DNA of 7,422 nucleotides from UBA5109 sp965662565 (GCA_965662565.1 CBFIHS010000066.1:1-7422), one strand, 5' to 3'; counted from the stretch's first letter, positions 1 to 7,085 are shown. Notes: a model not told the origin generated them from the letters alone. Numbers and translations: made by a program.

Positions 1-1755
1 TTGATTGCACTCATAAGCGCCTGCTCAAGTACGCAAGGTATTGATAAAAATGGTGATTTTGAGAGCTTGCAAGTAACAAGCCTTGCCCTTGATGAGCAAG
101 TTGTGACTGCTGAAGAAAAAGTCTCCTTCCCAGCTCCAAAAGAAGAAATTACATACGGCACGTTCACAGAAGACATTTTAGTGCGTGTAATTATGGCCGA
201 ATTAGCCGGTCAACGAGGCTTTGCTGAGGCTTCTTTAGATGAATATTTAGCCCTTGCACACGACACCAATGACCTTAGCATCATTAAACGCGCTTCTAGA
301 ATAGCGACTTTCATGCGTAACAATACCGCCTCCATTGGGCTCTACGAACTATGGCTTGCTCAAGAACCTGAATCTGAAGAAGCACTGCAAAGCAAAGCCT
401 ACTTGTTTATTCGAGAAAATCGCCTCGAAGAAGCGCTCGCAATTTTTGTTGAGATGCGTGAATTGAATTATGCAATTGACTACCGTCTCATCAGCAACCG
501 GACTAATAACAATATTGAAGTCCAACCTAAACTTGATGACCTCATCGCTCAGTTTGAATTACTGCTAACAAAATACCCTGATGACCTCAGCTTACGTTTA
601 GCGATGGCTCAGACTTATCAAAGCAATAATCAATTAAACGAGGCTTACGAACTCTTACATGAACTAGCCGAGGAAAACCAAGGAGTTGATATTCTGCTTG
701 CAGAAATCGGCATTCTTGAAGATATGGGTGAATCTCAGCGTGCCCGCAGAAGACTTGAGCAAGCTCTTAGAAGCAACCCAGAAAGCAGGCAATTACGCTT
801 TGCTTTAGCCCGTAAGCTCATTGAAGAATCTGACTACCAAGGTGCACTTATACATTTTGAAATTCTTGTTGAACAAAACCCACAAGATTTCGAGATGCTT
901 TATCAACAAGCCTTACTCTCAATAGAAGCCAATCAACTTAGTGCGGCCAGTAATTACTTTCAACGTTTAGTAATCAATGGACAAAAACTCGATAATGCAC
1001 ACTTTTATTTAGGTTTAATTACCCAGGAAGAGAACAAGCCTGAGCAAGCCATTGACCATTACCTGCACGTAAGCGGCGGCCCTAACTATCTGGTTGCTTT
1101 GCGAAATTACACGGAGCTAATGATCCAAGAAGATCGATATCCCGAGGCCAGCGCTGAATTAAGAGCAATCCGCTTAAGAAGACCTGAAGTAAATACTACT
1201 CTGCTGTCTCTAGAAGGGAGCTTGCTACTCGATGCGCAAAAATACTCAGAAGGGCTTACTTTTCTGAATCGTGCTATCGAAAATTTCCCGACTGATACTC
1301 AACTACTCCAGTTACGTTCTTTGCTGGCTCAGGAAGTCAACGATATGAATTTAATGGAGCAAGATCTGCGTCAGATCATGCGACTTGAACCGCGTAACCC
1401 TTCTGCTTTTAATACACTCGGTTACTATCTTGCAGATCGCACCAATCGTTACGATGAAGCTTACGAGCTTATTCAGCGTGCTATTAACCTAGCCCCTGAC
1501 GACCCAGCAATTATTGATAGTCTGGGTTGGATTCTCTACAAACTTGGCAACTATGAGGAAGCTGTACTTAATCTTGAATTAGCGTTCAAGCTTTTTCCCG
1601 ACCATGAAGTCGCAGCGCATTTAGGAGAGGTCCTTTGGGTCATGGGGAATAAAGATCAAGCTCGTGATATCTGGGAGAAAGCTTTAGAATCACAACCCGA
1701 TAGCAACTTTATTCTGAGCACGATGCAACGTCTCTCTGTTGAATCCGTCAACTAA
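1..1755 (+). CDS. lbcA: TPR-repeat outer-membrane lipoprotein, LbcA-like (5' partial)
   Basis: This is probably an outer-membrane lipoprotein scaffold built of tetratricopeptide repeats. In Pseudomonas aeruginosa the protein at this locus (PA4667, LbcA) binds and activates the periplasmic protease CtpA, which degrades peptidoglycan cross-link hydrolases. Visible here: a lipobox ISAC at residues 5-8 with Ser after the Cys, so no Asp inner-membrane retention signal. An acidic linker follows, then helical repeats from about residue 55 to the end. The clearest TPRs are at about 229-262, 263-296, 467-500, 502-535 and 536-569, with typical W/LG..Y and A....P positions. The frame is open to base 1 and the TTG there leaves only seven residues before the lipobox Cys. 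The real start and most of the signal peptide therefore lie upstream of the window. lolB begins 8 nt downstream, so the two are probably cotranscribed. The TPR lipoprotein call is firm; the LbcA name rests on synteny, length and lipobox. Confidence 0.75.
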   Translation: MIALISACSSTQGIDKNGDFESLQVTSLALDEQVVTAEEKVSFPAPKEEITYGTFTEDILVRVIMAELAGQRGFAEASLDEYLALAHDTNDLSIIKRASRIATFMRNNTASIGLYELWLAQEPESEEALQSKAYLFIRENRLEEALAIFVEMRELNYAIDYRLISNRTNNNIEVQPKLDDLIAQFELLLTKYPDDLSLRLAMAQTYQSNNQLNEAYELLHELAEENQGVDILLAEIGILEDMGESQRARRRLEQALRSNPESRQLRFALARKLIEESDYQGALIHFEILVEQNPQDFEMLYQQALLSIEANQLSAASNYFQRLVINGQKLDNAHFYLGLITQEENKPEQAIDHYLHVSGGPNYLVALRNYTELMIQEDRYPEASAELRAIRLRRPEVNTTLLSLEGSLLLDAQKYSEGLTFLNRAIENFPTDTQLLQLRSLLAQEVNDMNLMEQDLRQIMRLEPRNPSAFNTLGYYLADRTNRYDEAYELIQRAINLAPDDPAIIDSLGWILYKLGNYEEAVLNLELAFKLFPDHEVAAHLGEVLWVMGNKDQARDIWEKALESQPDSNFILSTMQRLSVESVN

Positions 1756-1763
1756 GCAAAGCC

Positions 1764-2378
1764 ATGCAGCCATTCTCAAGGTCAACGCGAAAGGCCTTCA
1801 TCCTTTTTTTAAGCCTCCTGCTTAGTTCTTGCGGGACGAGCTCTCTTCTCAACAATTCCAGTTGGGAAACACATCAAAACCTCGTAAGTTCAAGCACAAC
1901 TTGGACCTTGCGTGGACGTCTTAATATTAGACAAAACGACCGCTCTGATACTGTTTCAATAAATTGGCAACAAAACCAAGAGGCCTTCGAAATTAATTTG
2001 AGCGGAGCACTAGGTCTTGGTTCAACCATAATCATCGGCGACCAGCAAAGAATTCGTCTACAAAGAGGCAATGAAGAGCCTATTTTAGCCGCTAATCTGA
2101 TGGAGTTAAGTCGAGATTATCTTGGTTACGAATTTCCTACCAATGCCCTAATTTATTGGGTAAGAGGCATTCCAGCGCCCAGCAATCTATTTACCTTGGT
2201 ATTAAATGATGAACAACGCCTAGCCTCTCTTACCCAGCAAGATTCAATTGGCAACACCTGGCAACTTGAGTATGACCGCTACCGCAACATCGATGACCTA
2301 GACTTACCGGGGAGAATTCGTATGCAACACCCTGAGTACCGTTTAACCTTTATTATTCAGAGTTGGCAAGTAGAATGA
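1764..2378 (+). CDS. lolB: Outer-membrane lipoprotein receptor LolB
   Basis: LolB accepts lipoproteins from the periplasmic carrier LolA and inserts them into the inner leaflet of the outer membrane; it is itself a lipoprotein. The 204-residue product has a short basic N-terminus, a hydrophobic stretch at about 11-20 and a lipobox LSSC at 20-23. The mature part begins with a variable linker, then WTLRGRLNIR at 47-56, the first strand typical of the LolB beta-barrel half. The G81-G86 segment GALGLG lies where the family has an exposed Leu-bearing loop used in membrane insertion. YWVRGIP near residue 131 and LPGRIRM near the C-terminus are also family-like. Length matches known LolB proteins (about 200 residues). 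The ATG is 8 nt after the preceding stop with only a weak purine stretch upstream, which suggests translational coupling. The 3' end overlaps ispE by ATGA. The lolB-ispE pairing is standard in gammaproteobacteria. Confidence 0.93.
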   Translation: MQPFSRSTRKAFILFLSLLLSSCGTSSLLNNSSWETHQNLVSSSTTWTLRGRLNIRQNDRSDTVSINWQQNQEAFEINLSGALGLGSTIIIGDQQRIRLQRGNEEPILAANLMELSRDYLGYEFPTNALIYWVRGIPAPSNLFTLVLNDEQRLASLTQQDSIGNTWQLEYDRYRNIDDLDLPGRIRMQHPEYRLTFIIQSWQVE

Positions 2379-3244
2379 TCCAAGCTCCTCACAACTTGTC
2401 CTTACTGGCTCCTGCCAAACTCAACTTATTCCTACATATCACAGGAAAGCGTTCAGACGGTTACCATGAGCTCCAAACCTGCTTTCAACTGCTTGATTAC
2501 GGCGATGAATTAGAGTTTGAGCTTCTGGACTCCCCCAAACTGAAGCTCGAATCTTCAATACAAGGTGTTGCGACCGAAAATAACCTCGTTATAAAAGCCG
2601 CTGCTCTTTTGCAAAAAACTTGCGATACCAGCTTAGGAGCTACTATTAGACTAAGCAAAAAAATACCGATGGGGGCCGGCCTAGGTGGAGGTAGCTCCAA
2701 TGCCGCAACGACTCTATTGGCACTTAATGAACTCTGGCAATGCCAACTCAGCAATGAAGATCTTGCTAATTTAGGGTTATCACTGGGCGCAGACATCCCT
2801 CTTTTCATTAGAGGATACTCCAGTTGGGCGCAAGGAATCGGCGAAAAACTTCTCCCAATTGAGCTTCCTAAGCGCTGGTATCTTGTTATTAGCCCTCCAT
2901 GTCATGTCTCTACAGTTGAAATTTTTTCCCATGAGCAATTGACAAGAAACACTCCGACCATCACAATACCGCTCTTTCCTTTTTTGGGTACTAAAAATGA
3001 CTGCGAAGCAGTCGCCGTAGCACTTTACCCAGAAATAGGAGCTGCATTGGATTGGTTGAGTAATTACTCGCCAGCCCGTATGACTGGCACTGGATCAAGC
3101 GTATTTGCTAGCTTTGAGACCAAGTCTGCAGCTGATAAGGCTCTTAAGGAGTTACCTGAAGAACTAAAAGGCTTTGTAGCTGAAGGAATCAATACTTCCC
3201 CAACACTGCAAGCTTTGGGAAACAATTCTACTTTTAGCCGGTAA
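2375..3244 (+). CDS. ispE: 4-diphosphocytidyl-2-C-methyl-D-erythritol kinase IspE
   Basis: IspE is a GHMP-family kinase that phosphorylates the 2-hydroxyl of CDP-methylerythritol with ATP, a cytosolic step of the MEP pathway to IPP and DMAPP. Numbered from the ATG at 2375 (289 aa), the substrate-binding region APAKLN carries the conserved Lys15. The glycine-rich ATP loop PMGAGLGGGSSNA spans 98-110, catalytic Asp140 lies in LGADIPLF, and the C-terminal GHMP motif ARMTGTGSSVF is at 234-244. Length fits the family. A TTG at 2363 would add four residues, but the ATG that overlaps the lolB stop as ATGA is preferred because it gives a classic translational-coupling junction and a normal N-terminus. 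Fusion or truncation is not seen. A tRNA-Gln gene starts 20 nt after the stop with no convincing terminator between, so ispE mRNA probably runs into it. Confidence 0.96.
   Translation: MIQAPHNLSLLAPAKLNLFLHITGKRSDGYHELQTCFQLLDYGDELEFELLDSPKLKLESSIQGVATENNLVIKAAALLQKTCDTSLGATIRLSKKIPMGAGLGGGSSNAATTLLALNELWQCQLSNEDLANLGLSLGADIPLFIRGYSSWAQGIGEKLLPIELPKRWYLVISPPCHVSTVEIFSHEQLTRNTPTITIPLFPFLGTKNDCEAVAVALYPEIGAALDWLSNYSPARMTGTGSSVFASFETKSAADKALKELPEELKGFVAEGINTSPTLQALGNNSTFSR
2939..2967 (+). promoter_or_regulatory. Candidate internal sigma70 promoter inside ispE
   Basis: A perfect -35 hexamer TTGACA (2939-2944) is followed after exactly 17 nt by CACAAT (2962-2967), which keeps the important A2 and T6 of the -10 element. 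It lies inside the ispE coding sequence about 300 bp upstream of tRNA-Gln and 480 bp upstream of prs. It could therefore give these two genes expression independent of lolB-ispE. The match is by eye only. A chance occurrence in coding sequence is quite possible. Confidence 0.35.
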
Positions 3245-3264
3245 AAGCAGAAATAAAAATTACT

Positions 3265-3339
3265 TGGGGTGTAGCCAAGCGGTAAGGCACATGGTTTTGA
3301 TCCATGCATGCGCAGGTTCGAATCCTGCCACCCCAGCCA
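3265..3339 (+). tRNA. tRNA-Gln (anticodon TTG)
   Basis: A complete 75-nt cloverleaf. The acceptor stem TGGGGTG (3265-3271) pairs with CACCCCA (3329-3335), followed by discriminator G and an encoded CCA (3337-3339). The anticodon stem CATGG/CCATG (3290-3294 / 3302-3306) closes a 7-nt loop with anticodon TTG at 3297-3299, reading CAA and, by wobble, CAG. The T arm contains the GTTCGAATC signature. The weak U1-A72 pair is typical of bacterial tRNA-Gln. It sits 20 nt after ispE and 110 nt before prs, a placement shared with Pseudomonas. It is probably cut from a longer ispE-prs transcript, or made from an internal promoter. Confidence 0.97.
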
Positions 3340-3449
3340 TATTTATTTATATATATTTTTATAGTTCGGCATCGATCATTAAAGCTGGTCTAGGCAAGAG
3401 CATACTAATAAATACTTAACGCACTAAAACGTAAAACATAGGTATCTAC

Positions 3450-4400
3450 ATGCCCAAAAGTTTAATGGTATTTAGTGGAAACGCTAATCTAAAATTGGCT
3501 GAAAATGTCGCTAGATGGCTAGGCGTTCCATTAGGGCGAGCAGATGTCCAACAGTTTAGTGATGGCGAAAGTTATGTTGAGTTAAATGAAAATGTTCGTG
3601 GTCAGGATGTTTTTATTATCCAGCCTACTTGTAACCCTACCAATGACAATCTCATGGAATTGCTGCTGATGGCTGACGCTTTGCATCGCTCCTCAGCGGA
3701 TCGAATTACAGCTGTAGTACCTTACTTTGGTTACGCGCGTCAGGATCGTCGCGTTAGGTCAGCGCGTGTGCCTATTAGTGCTAAAGTGGTCGCTGACATG
3801 ATTGGGGCTGCTGGTGTTAATAGATTATTAACCGTAGATTTACACGCTGAGCAGATTCAGGGCTTTTTTAGCATTCCAGTTGATAACGTGTATGGTTCTC
3901 CAATCCTTGTTGAAGATGTTAAAGCTCAAAAATATAAAGACCTTGTTGTGGTCTCACCAGACATCGGTGGTGTAGTACGAGCCAGAGCCTTCGCTAAACA
4001 GTTAAAGGTTGATTTGGCCATTATTGATAAACGTCGCCCTAAGGCTAATGAATCAGAAGTGATGCATCTAATTGGTGATGTTAAAGATCGCACCTGTTTA
4101 ATTGTCGATGACATGGTCGACACAGCCGGCACACTTTGCAAAGCCGCTGATGCACTTAAAGCACAAGGCGCCAAAAAAGTCGTTTCCTATGCTACTCACC
4201 CTGTTCTTTCAGGAAACGCTATTAACAATATTATTAATTCTTCTCTCGACACATTAGTAGTGACAGACACTATCCCGTTGAAGGAAGAAGCACAGAATTG
4301 CAGTAAGATTCGTCAACTTTCTCTTGCCAAGTTTCTTGGTGAGTCAATACGACGTGTCAGCAATGAAGAATCCGTTAGTGCGATGTTTGATCACGAATGA
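3450..4400 (+). CDS. prs: Ribose-phosphate pyrophosphokinase (PRPP synthetase)
   Basis: Prs transfers pyrophosphate from ATP to ribose 5-phosphate to give PRPP, the precursor for purine, pyrimidine, NAD, histidine and tryptophan synthesis, in the cytosol. The 316-residue product has the class I architecture: an N-terminal phosphoribosyltransferase-like domain with YFGYARQDRRVRSARVPIS (92-110), and the metal-binding signature DLHAEQIQGFF (130-140). The flexible catalytic loop IIDKRRPK is at 191-198, with Lys194 and Arg196 at the positions expected from E. coli. The PRPP loop VDDMVDTAGT spans 219-228. Length is standard. The ATG at 3450 has a short AGG about 8 nt upstream. The spacer after tRNA-Gln (3340-3449) is AT-rich. 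I found neither a convincing promoter directly before prs nor a PurR-type palindrome. The stop codon lies within a perfect 9-bp stem-loop. Confidence 0.97.
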   Translation: MPKSLMVFSGNANLKLAENVARWLGVPLGRADVQQFSDGESYVELNENVRGQDVFIIQPTCNPTNDNLMELLLMADALHRSSADRITAVVPYFGYARQDRRVRSARVPISAKVVADMIGAAGVNRLLTVDLHAEQIQGFFSIPVDNVYGSPILVEDVKAQKYKDLVVVSPDIGGVVRARAFAKQLKVDLAIIDKRRPKANESEVMHLIGDVKDRTCLIVDDMVDTAGTLCKAADALKAQGAKKVVSYATHPVLSGNAINNIINSSLDTLVVTDTIPLKEEAQNCSKIRQLSLAKFLGESIRRVSNEESVSAMFDHE

Positions 4401-4406
4401 TCAAAC
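4385..4406 (+). repeat. Perfect 9-bp stem-loop spanning the prs stop codon
   Basis: GTTTGATCA (4385-4393) and TGATCAAAC (4398-4406) form a perfect inverted repeat around a CGAA loop. The prs stop TGA (4398-4400) is the first part of the right arm. No T-run follows, so it does not look like an intrinsic terminator. It may instead stabilise the 3' end of a processed prs mRNA, or serve as a pause or processing element before rplY. The structure is seen directly; any function is inference. Confidence 0.6.
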
Positions 4407-4414
4407 GCCAATAA

Positions 4415-4458
4415 CGGTTTATTAATCTATTCTGCAAACCGGTCGCAAGTCTGCAGAA
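4415..4458 (+). promoter_or_regulatory. rplY leader with possible H-type pseudoknot
   Basis: Two interleaved helices can form just ahead of the rplY ribosome-binding site. Helix 1 pairs CGGTTT (4415-4420) with AAACCG (4436-4441). Helix 2 pairs TTCTGC (4430-4435) with GCAGAA (4453-4458). Connecting loops would be 9, 0 and 11 nt, a workable H-type pseudoknot. Alternatively helix 2 extends to 7 bp and forms alone as a simple hairpin. The AGGAG Shine-Dalgarno (4467-4471) begins 8 nt after helix 2. Autogenous control of rplY translation is reported in enterobacteria, so a regulatory leader is plausible here. Nothing shows that this fold is the one used. Confidence 0.4.
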
Positions 4459-4477
4459 AGAAATTTAGGAGACGATT

Positions 4478-5155
4478 ATGTCTAGTTCAGATTTTATACT
4501 CGAGGCTACCGCCCGAGCAGATGTAGGGAAAGGTGCGAGCCGCCGCCTACGTCGCCTTGCTGGTGAAATTCCAGCGATCATCTATGGTGCTGATCAAGAG
4601 CCAACAGCAATCACGCTGAAGCACAAAGATATTCTTCATTCGACTGAGAATGAAGCTTTCTTCTCTCACATCATTACCATAAAAGTAGACGGTAAAGATG
4701 AGAGCGTTGTAATCAAAGATCTTCAGCGCCACCCAGCCAAGCCAAAAATCATGCATGCTGACTTTATGCGCGTCAGTGCTGACCAAGCTATTCAGGTTAA
4801 AGTCCCATTGCATTTCGTTAACGAAGACAAAGCAATTGGCGTGAAACAAGAAGGCGGTATCATCAATCACTTGATGAACGAGCTGGAAATTTCTTGTTTA
4901 CCAGGCAAGCTTCCTGAGTACATTGAAGTCTTTATGGCCGAGCTTAAAGTTGGCGAATCAATTCATATCGCTGATCTAGCCTTACCTGAAGGGGTTACTA
5001 GTGTTGAGCTAAGTCATGGCGAAGAACACAACCTTCCGGTTGCTGCTTGTGTCCTACCAAGATCGGCTGCTGAGGAAGAGTCTGAAGATGAAGCGGAACC
5101 AGAAGCTTCAGAAGTGCCTACAGCTAGCGACGAAGACAGCGACAGCGCTGAATAA
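4478..5155 (+). CDS. rplY: 50S ribosomal protein L25, long CTC/TL5 type
   Basis: L25 binds 5S rRNA in the central protuberance of the large ribosomal subunit. The 225-residue product is the two-domain CTC/TL5 form rather than the short 94-residue E. coli form. The N-terminal 5S-binding domain is at about 5-96, with GKGASRRLRR (18-27), IPAIIYG (31-37) and the signature KDLQRHPAKPKIMHADFMRV (80-99). The C-terminal beta domain runs from about 100 to 195. A low-complexity acidic tail follows at 197-225, with 14 Asp or Glu in 29 residues, as is common in Pseudomonas relatives. The start is well supported by AGGAG at 4467-4471 with a 6-nt spacer, the strongest ribosome-binding site in the window, as expected for a ribosomal protein. 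pth begins 24 nt after the stop, so the two are probably cotranscribed. Confidence 0.96.
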   Translation: MSSSDFILEATARADVGKGASRRLRRLAGEIPAIIYGADQEPTAITLKHKDILHSTENEAFFSHIITIKVDGKDESVVIKDLQRHPAKPKIMHADFMRVSADQAIQVKVPLHFVNEDKAIGVKQEGGIINHLMNELEISCLPGKLPEYIEVFMAELKVGESIHIADLALPEGVTSVELSHGEEHNLPVAACVLPRSAAEEESEDEAEPEASEVPTASDEDSDSAE

Positions 5156-5179
5156 GTAAGCTTTTCCTGCTGATATCAC

Positions 5180-5770
5180 ATGAGTGGAATCAAGTTAATT
5201 GTTGGCCTGGGTAATCCAGGCCAACAATATCGCTTTACCCGACATAATGCAGGAGCCATGTTTCTTGAGAGCCTCTGTGATTTCTATCAAGCTGAATTAA
5301 AGCCGGAAACCAAATTCTTTGGTCTTAGTGCTCGTATCACTATAAAAGGCCAAGATGTCCGCTTACTCTTCCCTACAACCTTTATGAACAACAGTGGCCA
5401 AGCGGTTGCTGCTATCACTCAATACTTCAAGATAGATCCTTTAGAAATGCTGGTCGCCTACGATGAGCTGGATTTACCTGTTGGAACCACACGCTTAAAA
5501 AAAGGTGGCGGTCATGGTGGTCACAATGGCATTAGAGACATTATTAAAGCCACGGGCAGTCAAGATTTTAATCGCCTACGAATTGGCATTGGCCATCCTG
5601 GGTATGCCAGCATGGTTAGCAACTATGTTTTAAGTGAAGCCTCAAAGTCTGATGCCGATCAAATTCAGTCAGATATTGATCAGGCTATCGATGTTCTGCC
5701 TTTGCTCGTTGAAGGAGAATTTCAACAAGCCATGAAACAACTCCACACCCAAGAGACAAAAGAAGGTTAA
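5180..5770 (+). CDS. pth: Peptidyl-tRNA hydrolase
   Basis: Pth cleaves the ester bond of peptidyl-tRNAs that drop off the ribosome, releasing reusable tRNA; it is essential in most bacteria. The 196-residue product has all the residues of the E. coli enzyme shifted by two: Asn12 (GLGNPG), catalytic His22 (RHNAG), Asn70 (FMNNSGQ), Asp95 (YDELDLP), His115 and Asn116 in KKGGGHGGHNGIRDI. The RLRIGIGHP segment (132-140) is also typical. Length is normal. No clear Shine-Dalgarno precedes the ATG at 5180, although the N-terminus MSGIKLIVGLGNPG fits the family well. Translation may therefore depend on coupling to rplY, 24 nt upstream. Codons 7-17 form a perfect 13-bp hairpin. ychF follows after 5 nt, with its ribosome-binding site inside the pth 3' end. 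Confidence 0.97.
   Translation: MSGIKLIVGLGNPGQQYRFTRHNAGAMFLESLCDFYQAELKPETKFFGLSARITIKGQDVRLLFPTTFMNNSGQAVAAITQYFKIDPLEMLVAYDELDLPVGTTRLKKGGGHGGHNGIRDIIKATGSQDFNRLRIGIGHPGYASMVSNYVLSEASKSDADQIQSDIDQAIDVLPLLVEGEFQQAMKQLHTQETKEG
5198..5228 (+). repeat. Perfect 13-bp hairpin in the first codons of pth
   Basis: The left arm 5198-5210 (ATTGTTGGCCTGG) is exactly complementary to the right arm 5216-5228 (CCAGGCCAACAAT), with a 5-nt loop GTAAT. It lies 18 nt downstream of the pth start codon and encodes residues 7-17, around catalytic-site Asn12. No T-run follows, so it is not a terminator. A GC-rich core this close to a start without a clear Shine-Dalgarno could lower initiation, or act as an RNase or processing signal between rplY and pth. 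The structure is seen directly; the role is inference. Confidence 0.6.
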
Positions 5771-5775
5771 TTACT

Positions 5776-6867
5776 ATGGGAATCAAATGCGGCATCGTTG
5801 GCTTGCCCAATGTTGGAAAATCTACTCTCTTTAATGCCTTAACCAAAGCTGGCATTGCCGCAGAAAACTTTCCATTCTGCACTATTGAACCTAATTCAGG
5901 AATTGTTCCCATTCCTGACCCCAGACTCAATGCGCTGAGTGACATTGTTAAACCCGAAAAAACCATTGCCACCACTATGGAGTTTGTTGACATTGCAGGC
6001 TTGGTAGCTGGCGCTTCCAAAGGTGAAGGGTTAGGTAATAAGTTTCTCGCTAATATTCGCGAGTGCGATGCCATTGCCCATGTCGTGCGCTGCTTTGAAG
6101 ATTCAAATGTTATACATGTTTCAAACACCATTAGCCCCAAAGACGATATTGAGACCATCAATACTGAGCTTGCACTTGCAGACTTAGAAAGCGTTGAAAA
6201 GGCTTTAGATAAAGCCAGCAAGGCTTCAAAAAGCGGTGACAAGGATGCTATTAAACAAAAAGAGTTACTCGAAAAGGTTCGTCAGCACCTTGACCAAACC
6301 AAACCTGTCAGAAGCTTGGGCTTAAACGAAGATGAACTCACTGATATATACACTCTGCATTTGCTGACCATTAAACCAACTATGTACATCGCAAACGTTG
6401 ATGAAGAAGGCTTTGAGAATAATCCACACCTCGATTTAGTTCGACAAATTGCCAAAGAAGAAGGCGCGGAAGTAGTAGTCGTGTGTAACAAACTAGAAGC
6501 CGAAATAGCCGAACTCGAAGACGATGAAAAAATGGAATTCCTCGCTGACCTTGGCATGGAAGAGCCTGGCCTGGATAGAGTTATACGCGCTGGCTATTCC
6601 TTATTAGGCTTACAGACCTATTTCACGGCTGGTGTAAAAGAAGTTCGAGCCTGGACCCTAAAGATTGGGGCAACAGCGCCAAAAGCCGCAGCGGTGATTC
6701 ATACAGATTTTGAAAAAGGCTTTATTCGCGCCGAAGTCATGTCCTACAATGACTTCATTGAATACAAGGGCGAACAAGGCGCTAAGGATGCCGGTAAGTG
6801 GCGTTTGGAAGGTAAAGAATACATTGTCAAAGATGGCGACGTAGTGCACTTCAGATTTAACGTCTAA
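5776..6867 (+). CDS. ychF: Redox-regulated ribosome-associated ATPase YchF (OLA1/Obg family)
   Basis: YchF is a universally conserved P-loop NTPase that prefers ATP, binds ribosomes and is linked to translation and oxidative-stress responses. Visible in the 363-residue product: G1 loop GLPNVGKST (9-17) and G3 DIAGLV starting at Asp72, with Leu76 in place of a catalytic Gln, as in HAS-type NTPases. KGEGLGNKFL (82-91) is typical. The altered G4 motif NVDE (207-210) replaces NKxD and explains ATP preference. A central coiled-coil-like helical region runs over about 132-175, and a C-terminal TGS domain spans about 278-361 with TYFTAG and DGDVVHFRFNV. Length equals E. coli YchF. The ATG is preceded by AGAAGG (5761-5766) inside the pth 3' end, 9 nt away. 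No intrinsic terminator with a T-run is seen after the stop. Confidence 0.97.
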   Translation: MGIKCGIVGLPNVGKSTLFNALTKAGIAAENFPFCTIEPNSGIVPIPDPRLNALSDIVKPEKTIATTMEFVDIAGLVAGASKGEGLGNKFLANIRECDAIAHVVRCFEDSNVIHVSNTISPKDDIETINTELALADLESVEKALDKASKASKSGDKDAIKQKELLEKVRQHLDQTKPVRSLGLNEDELTDIYTLHLLTIKPTMYIANVDEEGFENNPHLDLVRQIAKEEGAEVVVVCNKLEAEIAELEDDEKMEFLADLGMEEPGLDRVIRAGYSLLGLQTYFTAGVKEVRAWTLKIGATAPKAAAVIHTDFEKGFIRAEVMSYNDFIEYKGEQGAKDAGKWRLEGKEYIVKDGDVVHFRFNV

Positions 6868-6869
6868 GC

Positions 6870-6898
6870 TTGACAAAAACCCTGCAAATAAGCAGAAT
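6870..6898 (+). promoter_or_regulatory. Candidate sigma70 promoter just after ychF
   Basis: TTGACA (6870-6875), a perfect -35 hexamer, begins 2 nt after the ychF stop codon. Seventeen nt later comes CAGAAT (6893-6898), a 4-of-6 match to the -10 consensus including A2 and T6. Transcription would start near 6905 and cross about 210 gene-free bases before tRNA-Met. It could supply a long tRNA precursor or an unannotated small RNA. This is a match by eye only. Confidence 0.4.
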
Positions 6899-7085
6899 GC
6901 GCACCCTTCTGATTCAGATATTCAAGAGCTAAATACTTTTGAGATGCTATTGACTTCGATCCAATCGAATTCCGTAGCGAGGCTTTATAGAATGCTGGAG
7001 ATTTGGCTTTAACTTAGAGTTTTGTTCGCAGGCGTAAGCTGATTTACGTTGAGAATAAAATTCGAAATTAAAGGTAAAGATTCAG

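Noticed and set aside
1..3. TTG at base 1 as a start codon for the TPR lipoprotein
   Set aside because: It would leave only seven residues before the lipobox Cys, too short for a signal peptide. The frame simply runs off the window edge.
2363..2374. TTG start for ispE four codons upstream of the ATG
   Set aside because: The ATG at 2375 overlaps the lolB stop as ATGA and gives a normal family N-terminus, so the TTG is unnecessary.
3231..3247. CTTTTA/TAAAAG hairpin at the ispE stop as a terminator
   Set aside because: It has only 6 bp, almost all A-T, with no T-run after it, and it sits right before a tRNA that needs transcription through the site.
3415..3440. PurR-like operator before prs
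   Set aside because: ACGCACTAAAACGTAAAAC has a loose resemblance to one half of the purine box but no dyad symmetry.
4547..4870. Minus-strand open frame (107 codons) opposite rplY
   Set aside because: It is fully antisense to a clear ribosomal protein gene, has no recognisable motif, and its composition is that expected from the opposite strand.
5685..6242. Long minus-strand open frame (185 codons) opposite pth and ychF
   Set aside because: It lies wholly across two well-conserved genes on the other strand, its translation is Ser/Leu-rich with no family motif, and it has no supporting context. It is a shadow of the ychF codon pattern.
6955..6969. TTCGAT/ATCGAA hairpin after ychF as a terminator
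   Set aside because: The stem is 6 bp with a 3-nt loop and is not followed by a T-run; GC content is low.
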